From Prochilodus magdalenae (Eukaryota > Chordata > Actinopteri > Characiformes > Prochilodontidae), in contig JAMWET010003878.1 in the NCBI GenBank assembly GCA_024036415.1, positions 214,001 through 278,000 on the forward strand: a stretch of 64,000 nucleotides of DNA, written 5' to 3'. The translations under genes were made by a program, and so were the position numbers. Position 1 is the stretch's first letter. Each line of letters begins with the position of its first letter. This document shows, piece after piece, positions 22,489 to 34,600 of the stretch. A model generated the notes under the pieces. That model made no database searches. It was not told the DNA's origin and saw only the letters and a program-made list of their open reading frames with translations.

Positions 22489-22551
22489 TTGTAGCAGGTG
22501 TAGCGCGGTCTGCTCGTGTGGGCCGTGCCCTTAGGACCAACGGCTAGTCAG
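22489..22551 (+). ncRNA. Candidate non-coding exon
   Basis: A 63-bp block between TTTTTCTCAG (ending 22488) and a perfect donor CAG|GTAAGT (donor 22552-22557). All three plus frames have stops, so it cannot be an internal coding exon. It is GC-rich with retained CpG (GTAGCGCGG). A non-coding RNA exon or a 5' untranslated exon are the options. No transcript evidence is available. Confidence 0.18.
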
Positions 22552-23559
22552 GTAAGTTCCCTATTTTTATTTTTAATTTACATAGTTTTCCTTCAAAAAG
22601 AGTATTCCTTCAAATGGGAATAATAGGTTGACTGATTTTATTAATCATCTGTGTTTTGTTAACGTTCCTTGCTGTCTAAACTTTCTGTTTATCTGTCAGC
22701 AAAACATGCTAAAGTGTTAGGTGATTTGCCTGTTAGCAAACTCATGATGAGGTCATGAAGAAATATGTTCTACATACAAGTGACCAATGATTTAAATACC
22801 ATAGCTGTCGAAACACAGCCTTGTATCTTCTTCTGTATTTATTAAAATTATTAAAATTACAATTTAAACAGGGCCTGGTTACACTGTGTACATTTCATGC
22901 AAAAAGGACCATATGAAAATGGCATAGAAAAAAAAACGTTTTGAAAGTATGTTTTCATTCTCCTTTTATTATTTTGGAAATACAAGGGTATGTTCTGATA
23001 ACAGCGAAAATGTTCATATTAACTCATATTCATATAAATTACTTAGTTATATGCTATGAAATGTAAAGTATGTAAAAGTGTTACACCGTAATCTTACTAT
23101 TTGCACTACTTCATGCACTACAACATTCAACTGCCATCTTTCCCATTTCTAAAACATGCTGTGTTGTCTGAAAGTTAACAGGATGGAAACGGCTCCAAAA
23201 GTAGAGCAGTGTGTGTTCTGACCTGTTTAAAAAGCGAGGTTTACCTTGATTAGCTTTGATTGATTAATTAATAACAGATCATTGAGCATGCATGCTGGGA
23301 TCTAACTGTGAGGTAGACCCCATGGCAAGGTGGGGGTCAGGCCAAGAGCTTGCTGGGGGTGTAATTGTGAGCAGCAGGGTGGCCTGGTGCTCAGAGGGAG
23401 AAAGAAAGAGAGAGTGGGGCCTCCTGCTCTTGGGAGAAGCCTGTTTCAACATGTCCGCACGACGCCTCCTCTCTTCGACACCTAACTACAGGGGATGAGG
23501 AGAGACTGTGCCAGTTTAATGGTCTCCAGCCATATGTTGAAGGGCATTGTGGAATGTGA
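22552..23559. other. Non-coding, AT-rich
   Basis: AT-rich to 23290, then a G-rich block at 23300-23420 with frames but no recognisable product. Confidence 0.55.
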
Positions 23560-24330
23560 CTTCTTGCTCTAGTAATCACGTCCGCAAAATACGTCCTCTA
23601 TTTCTTTATTTTTCTGAGCCTTGTTAAAGCCTGTGCGGCGTGGGTGAAAGCTGCACTTTTTCCAAAACTGTATTTATTTTTAAAAGCAGGAGAATTTCTC
23701 CAGCAGCACACAGTTCACCTCACGTTATTTTTGAAGGACGGCTCATGAATAGATAAAGATTTTGGCTGAAAAGACCGCCTTTTTTCCTAGTCCATTCTGA
23801 AACGCGGCGGAATGAGTAGACATCTCTACTCCCACTATGCTTCTAGCCCGGCTGCTTTTGTGTGCAGGTGGAAGACAGGTTCACAGGGTCTGTGGTCCGG
23901 GGTTTCCTGGCCTTCCTTTGCATTAGATCTGCAACCCTTTATCTCATGCTAACATTGCACAGAGGAAGATTTGCTTTTTAAGCAAAGGGATGGAGGTCTG
24001 CCTAAAAAAAAGAGGCTGTGCCTTGTGTTTGAAGCTCTAAATATGACAGGGGACTTCAAGAGAGGGGCCTGAGACAGGCAGTCTTCACGATGAGGGAGAG
24101 AAGAACAGGCAACATGCCTTTTCCTTTTTCTTCCTGGCCAAAGGAAGAGACTGTGGCCAAGCTTGATTATCCGAGATGAAGGATGTGCTGAGAGGAGCCG
24201 GGATTGTTAAGACTTTCAATTCCGACACCAAAGTCTCTCATAGTAGCATTACTCTGCTTTTTTCGCACTCTCTCTCTCTCGTTTTTTACTGTGTGTGCAG
24301 CTGTGATTTTCTTTTCTAATAGAACAAAGG
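23560..24330. promoter_or_regulatory. Enhancer-like island
   Basis: Balanced, complex sequence with AATTTCTCCAGCAGCACAC and GAAACGCGGCGGAATGAG. No repeats and no coding frame. Regulatory role inferred from texture only. Confidence 0.25.
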
Positions 24331-25100
24331 CTTGGGAGGACATTAAACTATATTTTTTTTCTTTTTTATGTTCTCCAGTACATTTTCACCATGCAAAATT
24401 GATATCAGCGGTTAATGGCATGCATTATTTTAAGAAGCTAAAATACCTTAATACCAGTCCACAGTCCACCATCAGACAGAAGCAAACCAACTGGCTAGTC
24501 ACTTATACAGAACAGCTGGTTTTCTCAAAATTAATTCATCACTGTAAGCAAATGGCATACATTTAAATGTGCAACTGATCCATTTGGCAACTATGCCAGC
24601 GATGTTATGATATATTTTTAAATGCATTTTGACACTTAGAAAAATCCACAGCCAAATTTGTGGAACATCATTAGGCCATTATAAATATGCTAAGCCTAAT
24701 GAACACAGACTACTCATCATATTTAACTGGACTGCTCTGTTTTCAGATTTCTCCATTGCGACAGGCTGGTAATAAGTCCACTGTGGTGTTATGTGACATC
24801 TCAAAGCACGGCTTCAGGATCTTTGCTCCCTGGGTTTCGGGTGCCACTCAAACCCTCCCTGCGAAAAGCTGTTTTTCATTTGATGCTCCTACCGCCAGTT
24901 ATTGTCAGCATATTCGAGAGGTCCTAAGTCCCGAAATGAGTCCCGTATTATTTTAGACTGGCTTGAATATTGCACGGCAGGAGACTGAAAATGAGACCTT
25001 CCATCAAAAGATTGCCTGCAGCGCGTTCTACTCTGTGCAGCATTCGGGAGATCTCACACAGAGAGAAAACACACTCTTTGACCACATGATTATATATTTA
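24331..25100. promoter_or_regulatory. Enhancer-like island
   Basis: Long complex sequence. From 24640 it holds CATTAGGCCATTATAAATA, CTTTGCTCCCTGGG, TGTTTTTCATTTGATGC and GCATATTCGAGAGGTCC. Frames of 89 and 120 codons exist but show no domain and no start context. Length and texture make this one of the stronger candidates for a conserved element. Confidence 0.33.
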
Positions 25101-26129
25101 TTAACAACTCTTTTGATGATTTTTTTTCTCCTCCTCCCTCCCCCCTTTCTTTCTGTTGTTAGTCTGTGGAATGAAGGATAAGGGAGGAGATAATAAACTG
25201 CAGTAAGAATATGGGCGGCCTTGCAGTTTTTCAGGACGTTTAAAGATTAGAGACAGCGCAAGCAGCCCATGCAGGCAAAACCTAGTGAACCTTAAAATAA
25301 GGTGTTTTGTCACCTCTCTAGGCACAGGTACACTTCACAGGCCGAGTTTCGCAGGATCTTTTTTCCCTCTCATGATAAACAAACACTGTTATGTTTGCAA
25401 TTGCTGAACAATGACTCAAAGCCTGCTCAGAATAATAGCAGAATATTAATTTCGGTTAGAAATCAAATCAAATGTTACCATATTAAACTTGTTGAAATAT
25501 CAAAAAATATATAAATATATATATATTTTTTAAGTTATTGCTTGCTTCCTGGAGTGAAGCTGGTACATTAAAATGTTATACTTTTTCCTTTCACTTTAAG
25601 GGCAGTAGTGCATATATCTGAAAGATTCATTGTTTTTATATCAAAGTTGTAATTTTAAAGTACAATTTTTAAAACCAAAGAACTGTTTTTATTGCCGTCA
25701 GTGTTATTTTAGGTTTTAAATGGGGAAACCGACTGTAGATCAGTTCCAGTCAAAAACAAATACCCTCAGCAGTGTGCCATTACTATATTCATTTCGAGCT
25801 TTAAGTGGGTTTTATGTCTTTTTGGGACTCATATTAAAGAAACTAGTCCCAATTTTAAATCACAGCCTCAATATTAGTATAAAAAATGAACAAATTCTTC
25901 AGCTGGTCAGTGTTGTCCTTTGTGTGTTTGTCATAGAATAGGGCATTCACTATGAAAATGATAACATCCTTCCCAGGGATGCTCATTTATTTTCAAATAA
26001 ACATTTGCTGTCGCTTTACTGTATGTGTTGACCTATCAAAAAGGTTACTTCGATTGAGCTTAAGTTCAGTTTGTTATAAAAGGTGCCACCATTTACATGG
26101 CAAAGTTCTGCTTTCAGCAGGGAAAAGTC
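25101..26129. other. Non-coding, AT-rich, with a short TA run
   Basis: AT-rich sequence. Short ATATATAAATATATATATAT at about 25506-25527 and a C/T-rich stretch at 25121-25160. No gene or repeat family. Confidence 0.55.
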
Positions 26130-27419
26130 AGACAACAAAAACTAAGGCTTAATCAAGGCAGCTTCAACTGGCTGTGACCTTTGGGAGGGATCCATATCTC
26201 TTTTCCCTGGAAGAAATGGTGATGATGGCAAGCAGTAGTGTCCTTTGTGTCTAGTGAAGATATCGAGTGTTTGAAGTGTTAACACTGACACTAAGCCTCT
26301 GGGGCGAGCAGGCGAAGGCAGCGTGTCACACAATGGGATGGGACTTGGATCTTTACTTCCCCTTCAGTGACCTCTGACCCTGGCTGGTTTTCAGGGTTGC
26401 ACTGGCTCCCGCTCCTCTAAGGCAGTGTCTGCTTTGATCAGATCACCAATTGCTCTCCAGAAAGAGTATTACATACCCCATGCTGAATGTGTTACAGCTT
26501 GCTGGACACAGACTGTATTTGCTGTAGAGCTCTATCCTTAAACCACCTAAGTTAGATGACCAATGGAAGACCGTGGACAGTACATACTCTGTAAAGTAGT
26601 TGTTGAGATAAAAAGGTGCTTGGTTATCTTGCAGACTTATGCAGTCATGAGTAACAGATAGACTGTATGTTAGTCAGGTGTCTTGTGTACTTACCAACAT
26701 GTTGATCTTAAGTGCTACAAATTTAAGCCAATTTGAAATTCCAGATCAGATATGTTTGGTGTTGTACATTTTCCCCTCAATATCAATCATTTAGTAGAAA
26801 TATTAAATATGAATATGGATGTAATGTGAATACAAACTAATGCAAGTCTACTACTACATTTCAGCACAATTATATAATTATGACAGCTGCTAAAATGTTA
26901 GGACATACTATCAAAGCTTTTTAAGTGCTGCATCTGAGCAAGCTTACTGGTTTCTGTAGGGTCTTACAATGTCCATTGAACACACAGGAGCGTGCACGAG
27001 TATTTGTATTTTTCCTCAGAATTCAGAGGCTGCAGTGGCATTTGTTGTAAAAATGCACATACCAAAAAAGCTTGTTGGCTTTGCAACATTTTTGTTTACT
27101 ACAGGGTGCGATAACAGTGATTTTTGAAATCAGCATTAATTTTTCCCTACAGAGATAAATGGATTGGACCCAGGGATCCTAATTTGAGCATGTTGCTGAC
27201 TATGAAATGGTCACAGATCCTCAGAGCTTTCTTCAGTGCAGATAAAAAATGCTATTCATGTTTGTGACAAATGGTGTTAATTTCCAAAAATATTATTTCC
27301 TTTAATAAGTGTTGAAGTTTTGAAGAAATCATATTTGAGTATCGGAGTGGTATTGGCATGGTTTCTCCTGCTTGCTACTGTTGTGATTGCCTGCAGTAGC
27401 CAGGCTAGTGTGATCCATC
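26130..27419. other. Non-coding, no clear feature
   Basis: Balanced to 26460, then AT-rich. At 26782-26789 there is ATCAATCA, a reverse TGATTGAT, but the flanking motifs of the block family described at 55.8 kb are absent. No credible frame. Confidence 0.5.
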
Positions 27420-28010
27420 GAGGCCATACATGAAAGGGCTTGCCAGTCGCACTCAGAATATGGCTACCGGCTGCCTTTTCCTCTCCCTCCTCCTCCTCCC
27501 TCCTCCTCCTCCCTTCTTTTTCCTGCTTGTGTGCAGCATGACCCCGCTCTTCCCTTTTCCAGGCTACAGTGGCCCAACACAAGGGAAGCTTTCAAAGGCA
27601 TTGTCTGCTCAAATCAAGTCAGGGCTCCCTTTTAGACTGGGCTCAGAGATAATAGCAAGCTGGAGTCAGGGAGGATGCTGACCCTTCCCTCCAGGCTTGA
27701 TCGGATCTTGGCCCAGTCAAAGCTGCCGGGGCTGCATCTCTGGACGGCCACGTCTCCACGGGCCAGGGCTCTGTGATCGTAGGAACGAGAGAGGGCACCA
27801 GCCCAAGCTGGAGCCCTGATGTGTCAGACTCTGTGGCCCCAGCGGTCTCCCAGAGCAAACGGGCGAGCAGAGGACAGCCAGCAGGCTACAGGCTCATGGT
27901 CAGACCAGCACACTGGGGCATGTCATGGTGGGGTGCTGTTCATGCTTTTAGTCGTGCACTTGGGCATCAGATCAGGCCAGTGATGGTGATCTGTTTGCTT
28001 GAGACAAAAG
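27420..28010. promoter_or_regulatory. GC-rich island with CTC repeat
   Basis: GC-rich segment starting with an imperfect TCC/CTC trinucleotide tract (27477-27521). The rest is complex (27640-27960) with GATCGGATCTTGGCCCAGTC. The 101-codon minus frame at 27277-27582 is an E/R-rich product of the trinucleotide tract. Regulatory reading is weak. Confidence 0.25.
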
Positions 28011-28469
28011 ATTTGCTAAAAATGCGTATTTATAAGGACAAGCCCTGACATACTTGGAGTAATCTTCTCTGAATGTCTGCCCTGTCTTTTCCCCTCTTTT
28101 GTCTTGGTCTGTAAACAATGTTTTTAAAAATTTGCAACTACAAAATGCTGGTTTTGGAGCTTATAAAAAAAGCTGATAACAAAAACTTGCTGTGGCTTAT
28201 ACCAGTCACCATTTAATTATTTGTTTTCTATTTTCATTTGTTGTTTAATTTCACACTTAAAAAAAAATATGAAACTTAAGTGTGAACTGTGAATACTGTG
28301 CAAAAGCCCTTAGTCACCCTTATGGTCAGAAAATACGGTCAGATTTTTCTGTGTTGAATGTGTCCACCCTTTGTCTTTTACAGTTTTCCAAGAAATGTAC
28401 TGAGATTTCCACACACTCTCAGGAAACTGTGGTGCTACCCCTCTTGTCACTGGAGTTACATTTTCAGTA
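28011..28469. other. Non-coding, AT-rich
   Basis: AT-rich unique sequence with A and T runs. Nothing assigned. Confidence 0.5.
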
Positions 28470-28620
28470 CCTTTAGTTATGGAACATAATATATTAAAAT
28501 ATGTACCTTTCTCCAGGGAGAAAAAAACAAAGGTAACGTACACAGATGGACTTTAAATCCATTATTGTACCTTTAAAGGATACAATTATAATGTATCTTG
28601 ATGAAGCATGGGAAAAATAT
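28470..28620. mobile_element. Possible MITE fragment (GTACCTTTAAAGG type)
   Basis: GTACCTTTCTCCAGGGAG and TTGTACCTTTAAAGGATACA (28564-28583) follow the pattern of a fish non-autonomous repeat built on 'ggtacaattgtacctttaaagg'. Related words (TTAAAGGTGAAACC, TACCTTTAAACG) recur at 29107-29200. Family and ends are unsure. Confidence 0.3.
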
Positions 28621-29869
28621 CACAATGGCTAAAGCCATTTTCATGATACACATCCACCAGTATGCCCTGTCTTAAAACTGCCATCAAAAATATTGGCTAT
28701 AATGATTTTTATTCAGCATTTTCCACACTGATGTGCACTAAATCCATTTAAACAGATCTATTTATGTTGTCCATGTAAGGCAACAGGGAGTATGTTGGGT
28801 ACTTTTTTAAGTAAGGACAACATCCACAAACTTGAAGGGTATATTGTTGTTCACAGTACCAATATTTATGGTAATAATGGTGAAATATCATCATTAAACC
28901 CAATTCTAACAGTGCCTTTATTTTATTTTACAGTGCCTTTATTTATTTTTCTATATTTTTAACTTTTTATCCTGTTTTTTTCTCTTAGTAATGGCTTGTT
29001 GACATCTACACATCTTTTCAAGACCCATAGTGTGGAGTTCTCCTGGTATGATTAACAAAACACCAATGGATTTTTGTATGAGTGAAGCTTGATCTTCTTC
29101 TCTCTCTTAAAGGTGAAACCTTTAGGTACTGTTTATTTAAAGGTGACAGTTTTGGTTATCTAGCCATCCCATTTTCACTATACCTTTAAACGTTAACATG
29201 TACAATGTGTAATGTAAATGAGCAAAAATAGTACAATTATACAGTGCAATTATAAACTGTAATTCAAATTTCTGACATTTTCCCATTAATTCCTGAATAA
29301 AACATTGGCTGCTAATAAATCCTGCACTGGTAGTACAATTGTAGATGACCTTAGTTTATAAACCAAAACAGTTGTGACAGTAAGTAGTGTTTTAGAAATG
29401 TATTTTAATCTCTGTTTGGACACAAACGGTACCAAAATAATATAATTAATGTTTTATCTTATCAATGTCATTGCTTTTTATAAATATACACTTATTCTGA
29501 AATTGATGTCTGCAACACATTCCAAAAATGTGACCAGAACAGTTTAAAATTAACGTGTTTGAAATACATCTTAGACAAGATGATGCTATCATGCCTGGAT
29601 ACTAAAGAAGCATGCAGGTCATGCTCATCTGAAATGGCCTGATGTTCAGTGGAAATATGTATTGGGGTCAGGTGAGTCAACTTTTATGATTGTTTGTGGA
29701 CGCAATGGACATTGTATCTAGATTACTAGTAGCATATAGTTCAAAATCCATTGTCTCACTTGGTATGGGGTAGTTAGTGGATGACTAGCAGATCTGTAAA
29801 AGGCTTATTAATGTTTTAGAGCAGCATCTGCCTTCTAGATATCTTGATCTATCTATCTTTTTCAGAAAT
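28621..29869. other. Non-coding, AT-rich
   Basis: AT-rich. Possible further fragments of the preceding repeat at 29100-29200. No gene seen. Confidence 0.5.
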
Positions 29870-30393
29870 GTCCTCTGGAGCAGTGAAAACGTGTTCTGTG
29901 GAGAACTTGTACAGCATTATACAAACAAGTTTGGGTTGAGTAGGGATAATACTATGAGGATGTTATCAGGGGCAAGCCCCTTAGCTCCAGTAAATGGGAA
30001 TCTTAAAGCTTTAGCCTACCAAGACCTTTTGGACAATTGTGTGCTTCCAAATTTATGGGAGCAGTTTGGAGAAGGCCCTTTTCTGTTCTAGGGCGAGTTT
30101 GGCATGGAGGAACTTGACAGGCCTTAACCTCATTGGCCACCTGTGGGACTAAAACGGAGATTTCAAGCCAGGCCCTCTCATCCAACATCAGTGTCTGACC
30201 TTGCAAATGCTCTGCTGGATAAATGGACAAATATTTCCACAGACACTTCAAAATGTTGCAGGATGCCTTTTCAGAAGAGTGGAAGCTGTTATAGCTAAAA
30301 AAGGGGAGACCATATTGTATTAAAGCCAATGGATTAAGAATGGGTTGTCATAAAAGCTCCTGTAGGTGTCCCAAGACTTTTGTCCATATAGTA
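29870..30393 (+). mobile_element. Internally deleted Tc1-like transposon (family I, copy 1)
   Basis: Starts in the transposase at CTCTGGAGCAGTGAAAACG. It then reads ASPLAPVNGNLKALAYQDLL, followed closely by a segment ending WEQFGEGPFLF at 30091. This is the well-known stretch preceding the second catalytic Asp of Tc1-like transposases. A stop and a deletion replace the catalytic motif itself. It continues through the C-terminal region (...SVSDLANAL...) to a terminal repeat, CAAGACTTTTGTCCATATAG, at about 30373-30392. The 5' third is missing. Confidence 0.85.
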
Positions 30394-31559
30394 TATTGGA
30401 ATGCTTTAAATATTGTACTGCTTTCGATACAGCTCAAACAAAATATAACAATTCTTACTTTCTGTTTTTATCAGCACTTTAGACACTGTCCTAACTTTTT
30501 TGGAATTGGGGTTGTTCTTTATGAGTATTTTTACTATGTGTAATATGTTGTTCTATAAGTACTTTACTGTTCATTTGAAATTCACTAGCTAGGACAAATG
30601 AGCTCTGTATAAGTCCAGTGGTGCACTGTAGGACATTGTTTGCTAGCATAAATTTCACAGCCAAGCACAAGCATTAGTGTGCAGCCTCATACTTCATTGG
30701 TGTGTAGATTAAGCCCATCAAAGGCTGCCACGCCAGGTTGCTCTTCACTGTAAATTTAGCTGCACATTGGGATGGTAGGAGCTAACAGTCCTCATGTTGA
30801 CACACAGGATTATTCCCTCTGTGATTTTGACCCTGCCCCTGCTTGACTTGGACCCCCTTCCAACACGTACTTGCGCACACATGCACTCACTCTTCACACA
30901 AGATTTGTGCATTTATTAGGCTTCCATATTCACTTAAAGCCTTGCTCCACTTTACATAAAGGCGTGCAGGTTTTGCAGTTGGTGTGTGTATGTGTGTGTG
31001 TGGAAAGGGGCTGCATTTTAAATGCAATAGTGCCTTGCCTTCCCATTGACCTCACTGAAAAAGCCCAGTGATCTCATTCTACGCTTCACTAGAATGCTGC
31101 TGATTCTCTCTGTTGCAATGTTACTCATGCTTTAAAAGGAGCTTCAATGGAATCTGACAATAGCATACCACTGCACAGTCTACTTCTCCTTGCGTTTACC
31201 AAAATGAGTGGTTAGGAAAAATAGTTTAATTCATGGGGCTTTGATATTGAGATCCATGCTGACCTCCTGTTTTTCAAATAAATTAACTGCCAGACTGCCT
31301 GGTAGTGGATATGAAGTCTAGTGTGGTTGGTTTCTTTTGATCACAGTTCTTTATATTAATAAGCACTTGTAGACTTATTGATGGTTCTTAAACTGCAAGC
31401 TTGTAGCTTTAATACATCAGAGTACAACTGTAGTAGTGAACATATTGCAAAAATCAATGTTCAATCAGTCAGTGCTTTTATGAACTGCTGAGCCAAATAG
31501 ACAGTACAACAGAAGTTGTATGCACAGTATCTCCAGATAATGTCCAAGGATCTGCTGTA
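30394..31559. other. Non-coding, no clear feature
   Basis: Mixed AT-rich sequence with a short TGTGTGTATGTGTGTGTGTG at about 30980-31000. No gene or repeat family. Confidence 0.55.
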
Positions 31560-32300
31560 ACCCTTGCCTGCTCAGATCCACATCCCAGCAGGCGATTTCA
31601 GCAAGTTGATACTGCTTGGCTCCATTGAGCGTAACCTGAGCCTGGTTAGTTTTAAGGTCTGGAGACCCAAGTCCTGCGAGGGCACAGAGGTAACATGCAT
31701 AAAGAACACATTATTCCACCCACTCAGTTGGATCAAAGACTTAGATCAGATGCCTGCAAGCCGCTGTGTTATAGTCATGGCTGAGTGTCCGACTTGGCTA
31801 TCTCAGCCTCTTGCAGCATGGAGGATGTGAACGTCCTGATCCACTTCCAGTCGCTCTCCGCTGCTATTTGGGGACAAACAGAGTTAATAGGGTGTATCTG
31901 AGGTACTTGACAGCAATTCTTCAGGGGAATCACTTGGCTCAGGAAAGAGGATACCCTCAACTACATCAGTGGCGGTTTACATAATAGCAGTCACAAAAGA
32001 AGGCATTTTACTCCAGCAGGAGCTTTTTTTTTTAACCTCTTTTCCTGTGCCACCCCCCAAAGTCAACTTTTGCATTAGCTCTCACTTTGTCACTTAAAGG
32101 CAGTCATGGGGATTGACTTTTATGAAGTGCTTTTGGGACCATGCAGTGTGACTTTAAGTGATCTTTTCCCCTCATCTCGGTGTGACCGAGCGCATTTATT
32201 AAAGTGACACCCGACTGTCACTTTGAGACTCCCTCTTGTCAGGCATCATGGTGCTCGTAGCTAAGCAGTCAGCATTCAGAGTGAGAGACAGGAAGGGCAT
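31560..32300. promoter_or_regulatory. Enhancer-like island with NKX2-type site cluster
   Basis: Complex unique sequence. Between 32082 and 32225 six TCACTT/AAGTGA-type words occur: TCACTTTGTCACTTAAAGG (32082-32100), GTGACTTTAAGTGATC (32148-32163), TTAAAGTGACAC (32199-32210) and TGTCACTTTGAG (32217-32228). Two of them contain TTAAGTG, the core bound by NKX2-class homeodomains. The rest are AAAGTGA variants. The clustering is visible; binding and function are inferred. Confidence 0.4.
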
Positions 32301-34329
32301 CTTTGACAATGGATAATTGCTGGCCACGTATCCTTCTTGTGGATGTATTTAAGACAACTATTTTGTCAGACAAGGTTTACAGCTTATCCCTCACTGGATT
32401 GTCTTTTCATTGTATCTGCATTTACTGTATGAGTTTGTCTCACAATTCTAGCAATTGTGGATTAGAAGGGATCTAGATAGATCTCATAGGTTATGAAGTG
32501 ATGTGCATAGGGATGGGACTATATGAAACATTTGTGTCACCAGTGTCCACAGAAATAAACTATAATTAAATGTATTGTTGTTGCATGTGCTTTGTTAAAA
32601 TATTAACCTTTTTTCTCCAGAAAAAAAAAAACATAGCTTATAACTGACAACTGGAAAGAATCATATAATACTGGTCTGCACAAGTCAGTAAGTCAGTTTC
32701 AGTCAAGTTTAACATTTTCCCTCCCTGTAATTTGCAGCCCCAAGTAATATAATGGTGAATTGCTAGCAGCCAACACTCAGGCATTATCCTAAGAAACCTT
32801 GCCCTTCAGGTCAAGGGTCAGAAGTCGTCCAGTCGTCTAGTCATGTCTCGTTCCCAGTCACTGTAATGACCTTTAGATAGAGACGCCAGTAAATGGAGCA
32901 GTTGTGATACCTCTGTACTGTCAGACACAATATGGTCCGATGGTTATCAAATGTGGCCTCTTTTGGCAACCCTTGCCCTCTGACATGGCCTGTGCCTTGT
33001 GAAGGGACATGCAGCTCCATTTTTGCCCTTTGCAAAATTTTGCTGGAGGGTAAGATGGTGAAACCTTCGAAAGATGAGGGCATTGTGTCATTCAGAGACC
33101 TTTCAATTGGCTATATTCTGAAAAGGTAATTAGTGCCGTAGAGATGCAGGAGCACAGGGCATAGAAAATCAAAAGCTTTTTGGGTAATAAAAAAAGATTT
33201 GTTACCAACAGGCAGTCCAACTGCATGTAACCTGATATTCATGTAATTAGACTGAAAAATGGCCCTTCTCGGGTTTCTGCTTAATGTAGTAGTATTTCTT
33301 TTCACAGCCTAGCATTTACATACATTTATTAGCCATTTTAAGTTTCTAGCTGTGTGTATGAGAAAATTATAGATGCGTTCAGTGCTTCATTTGCAAATGA
33401 GTGATGAGAGTAGAAAACTTTCAAAATGAGCATGTTCTGTTCTAAAAGTTCTTTTTTTTTTTGTTAGTGAACTTACAATAACAAACCAATGATGTGCAGC
33501 ATGTACTTCATGTAGATTTGACTTTGTAGAGGTCTAGTTATTAGGTTGCTTTAGCTCATTATGTGTCGGTGGTGCATAAATAAAATGTTCAGACAAATTG
33601 TGGCTTTTCATTTTTCCAAAGTTGTTGTATTCATTTATTGAATTTAGTGCTGCCATCCATAGATTGCTGTATGTCTGCATGTGTCTTTTTTTTTTTTTGA
33701 ATGACTATAATTTTATAAAACTTAAAAGGCTTTTGGTAGAAAGGCCTCATGTAACTACATAGGGAGAAATGATCTTTTGGTCAGCTTCTCAACTCAGCGG
33801 TTGTCAATTTAATGCACCTGATCGAAAGCAAGATTTACCCTGGCTGTGACACCAAGGTCAGGTAGTCAATATTTATAATTGTGCAGCCCACTGTGTTCCA
33901 AGCATTAAAACCAAGATCCCTCTTTTTATCTGTGCAGGCATTCCGTACAAAAGGTGAGCATACTGTTCTCTCTCCAGCATACACTAGAGTGTACTATTTT
34001 AACAGATATTCTGCCCTTTTTTTAGGTTTTTGGTGTGAAAGAAAAATCGCCTTAGGGCTGTAAAAGCTTTGGCCTGACATTAAATTGCTGCACAGATTTG
34101 TTTCACCAATGTCTGTGTTTATAAATCATAAAACCAGGCATACTGACAAATGTAACTAAAGTGGTCAAAAGTGTGTGTCCTGTTTCAGGTGAACATTGCT
34201 TTACAGGGTTTGTGTTTGTCAGTGTTTAACTGTTCTATTAGAACTGTTCTAACTTAACAGTTCTAATAAGGTTTCTTTGGCTTGAGTGATATGTTGGGAT
34301 GTTCTTAATGTTTTTTGTCCAAACAGGTA
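32301..34329. other. Non-coding, AT-rich
   Basis: AT-rich sequence with T runs at 33452-33463 and 33687-33699 and an A run at about 32620-32630. Frames at 32841-33305 have no domain. Nothing assigned. Confidence 0.55.
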
Positions 34330-34600
34330 TCTTCAAAATTGCAGCTTTACAGGACAGGCCAAAAACCTCATTCATTCTGAATGGAAGTCAATAGAACCAG
34401 ACGTCTTTCCAAGTCGTTTTGGGCCATTTCTGGCGGTCCATTCTTCATTGAAATTTTCACACAGTGTAAACAGCATCTCATGTGATCAAATGAGGCATAA
34501 AAGTAAAAACCAACAAAAATGGAGATACATGTTTTTCTTTGGACAGCGACGATATATAGATATCACCAGGTTTTGGGACTGATGTTGACATGTCCGTAGT
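34330..34600. mobile_element. Probable fish interspersed repeat, class unknown
   Basis: Contains TGAATGGAAGTCAATAGAACC, TTTTGGGCCATTTCTGG and AACCAACAAAAATGGAGATA. I recall this word order from recurrent fish repeats, but cannot name the family. Ends are approximate. Confidence 0.3.

Noticed and set aside
26782..26791. ATCAATCATT as a fourth member of the motif-block family
   Set aside because: The upstream AAATTAC and TGATT words are missing at the expected offsets.
29152..29172. Similarity to miR-9 (TTTTGGTTATCTAGC)
   Set aside because: Only a 13-base core matches, the rest of the mature sequence differs and there is no complementary arm downstream to form a hairpin.
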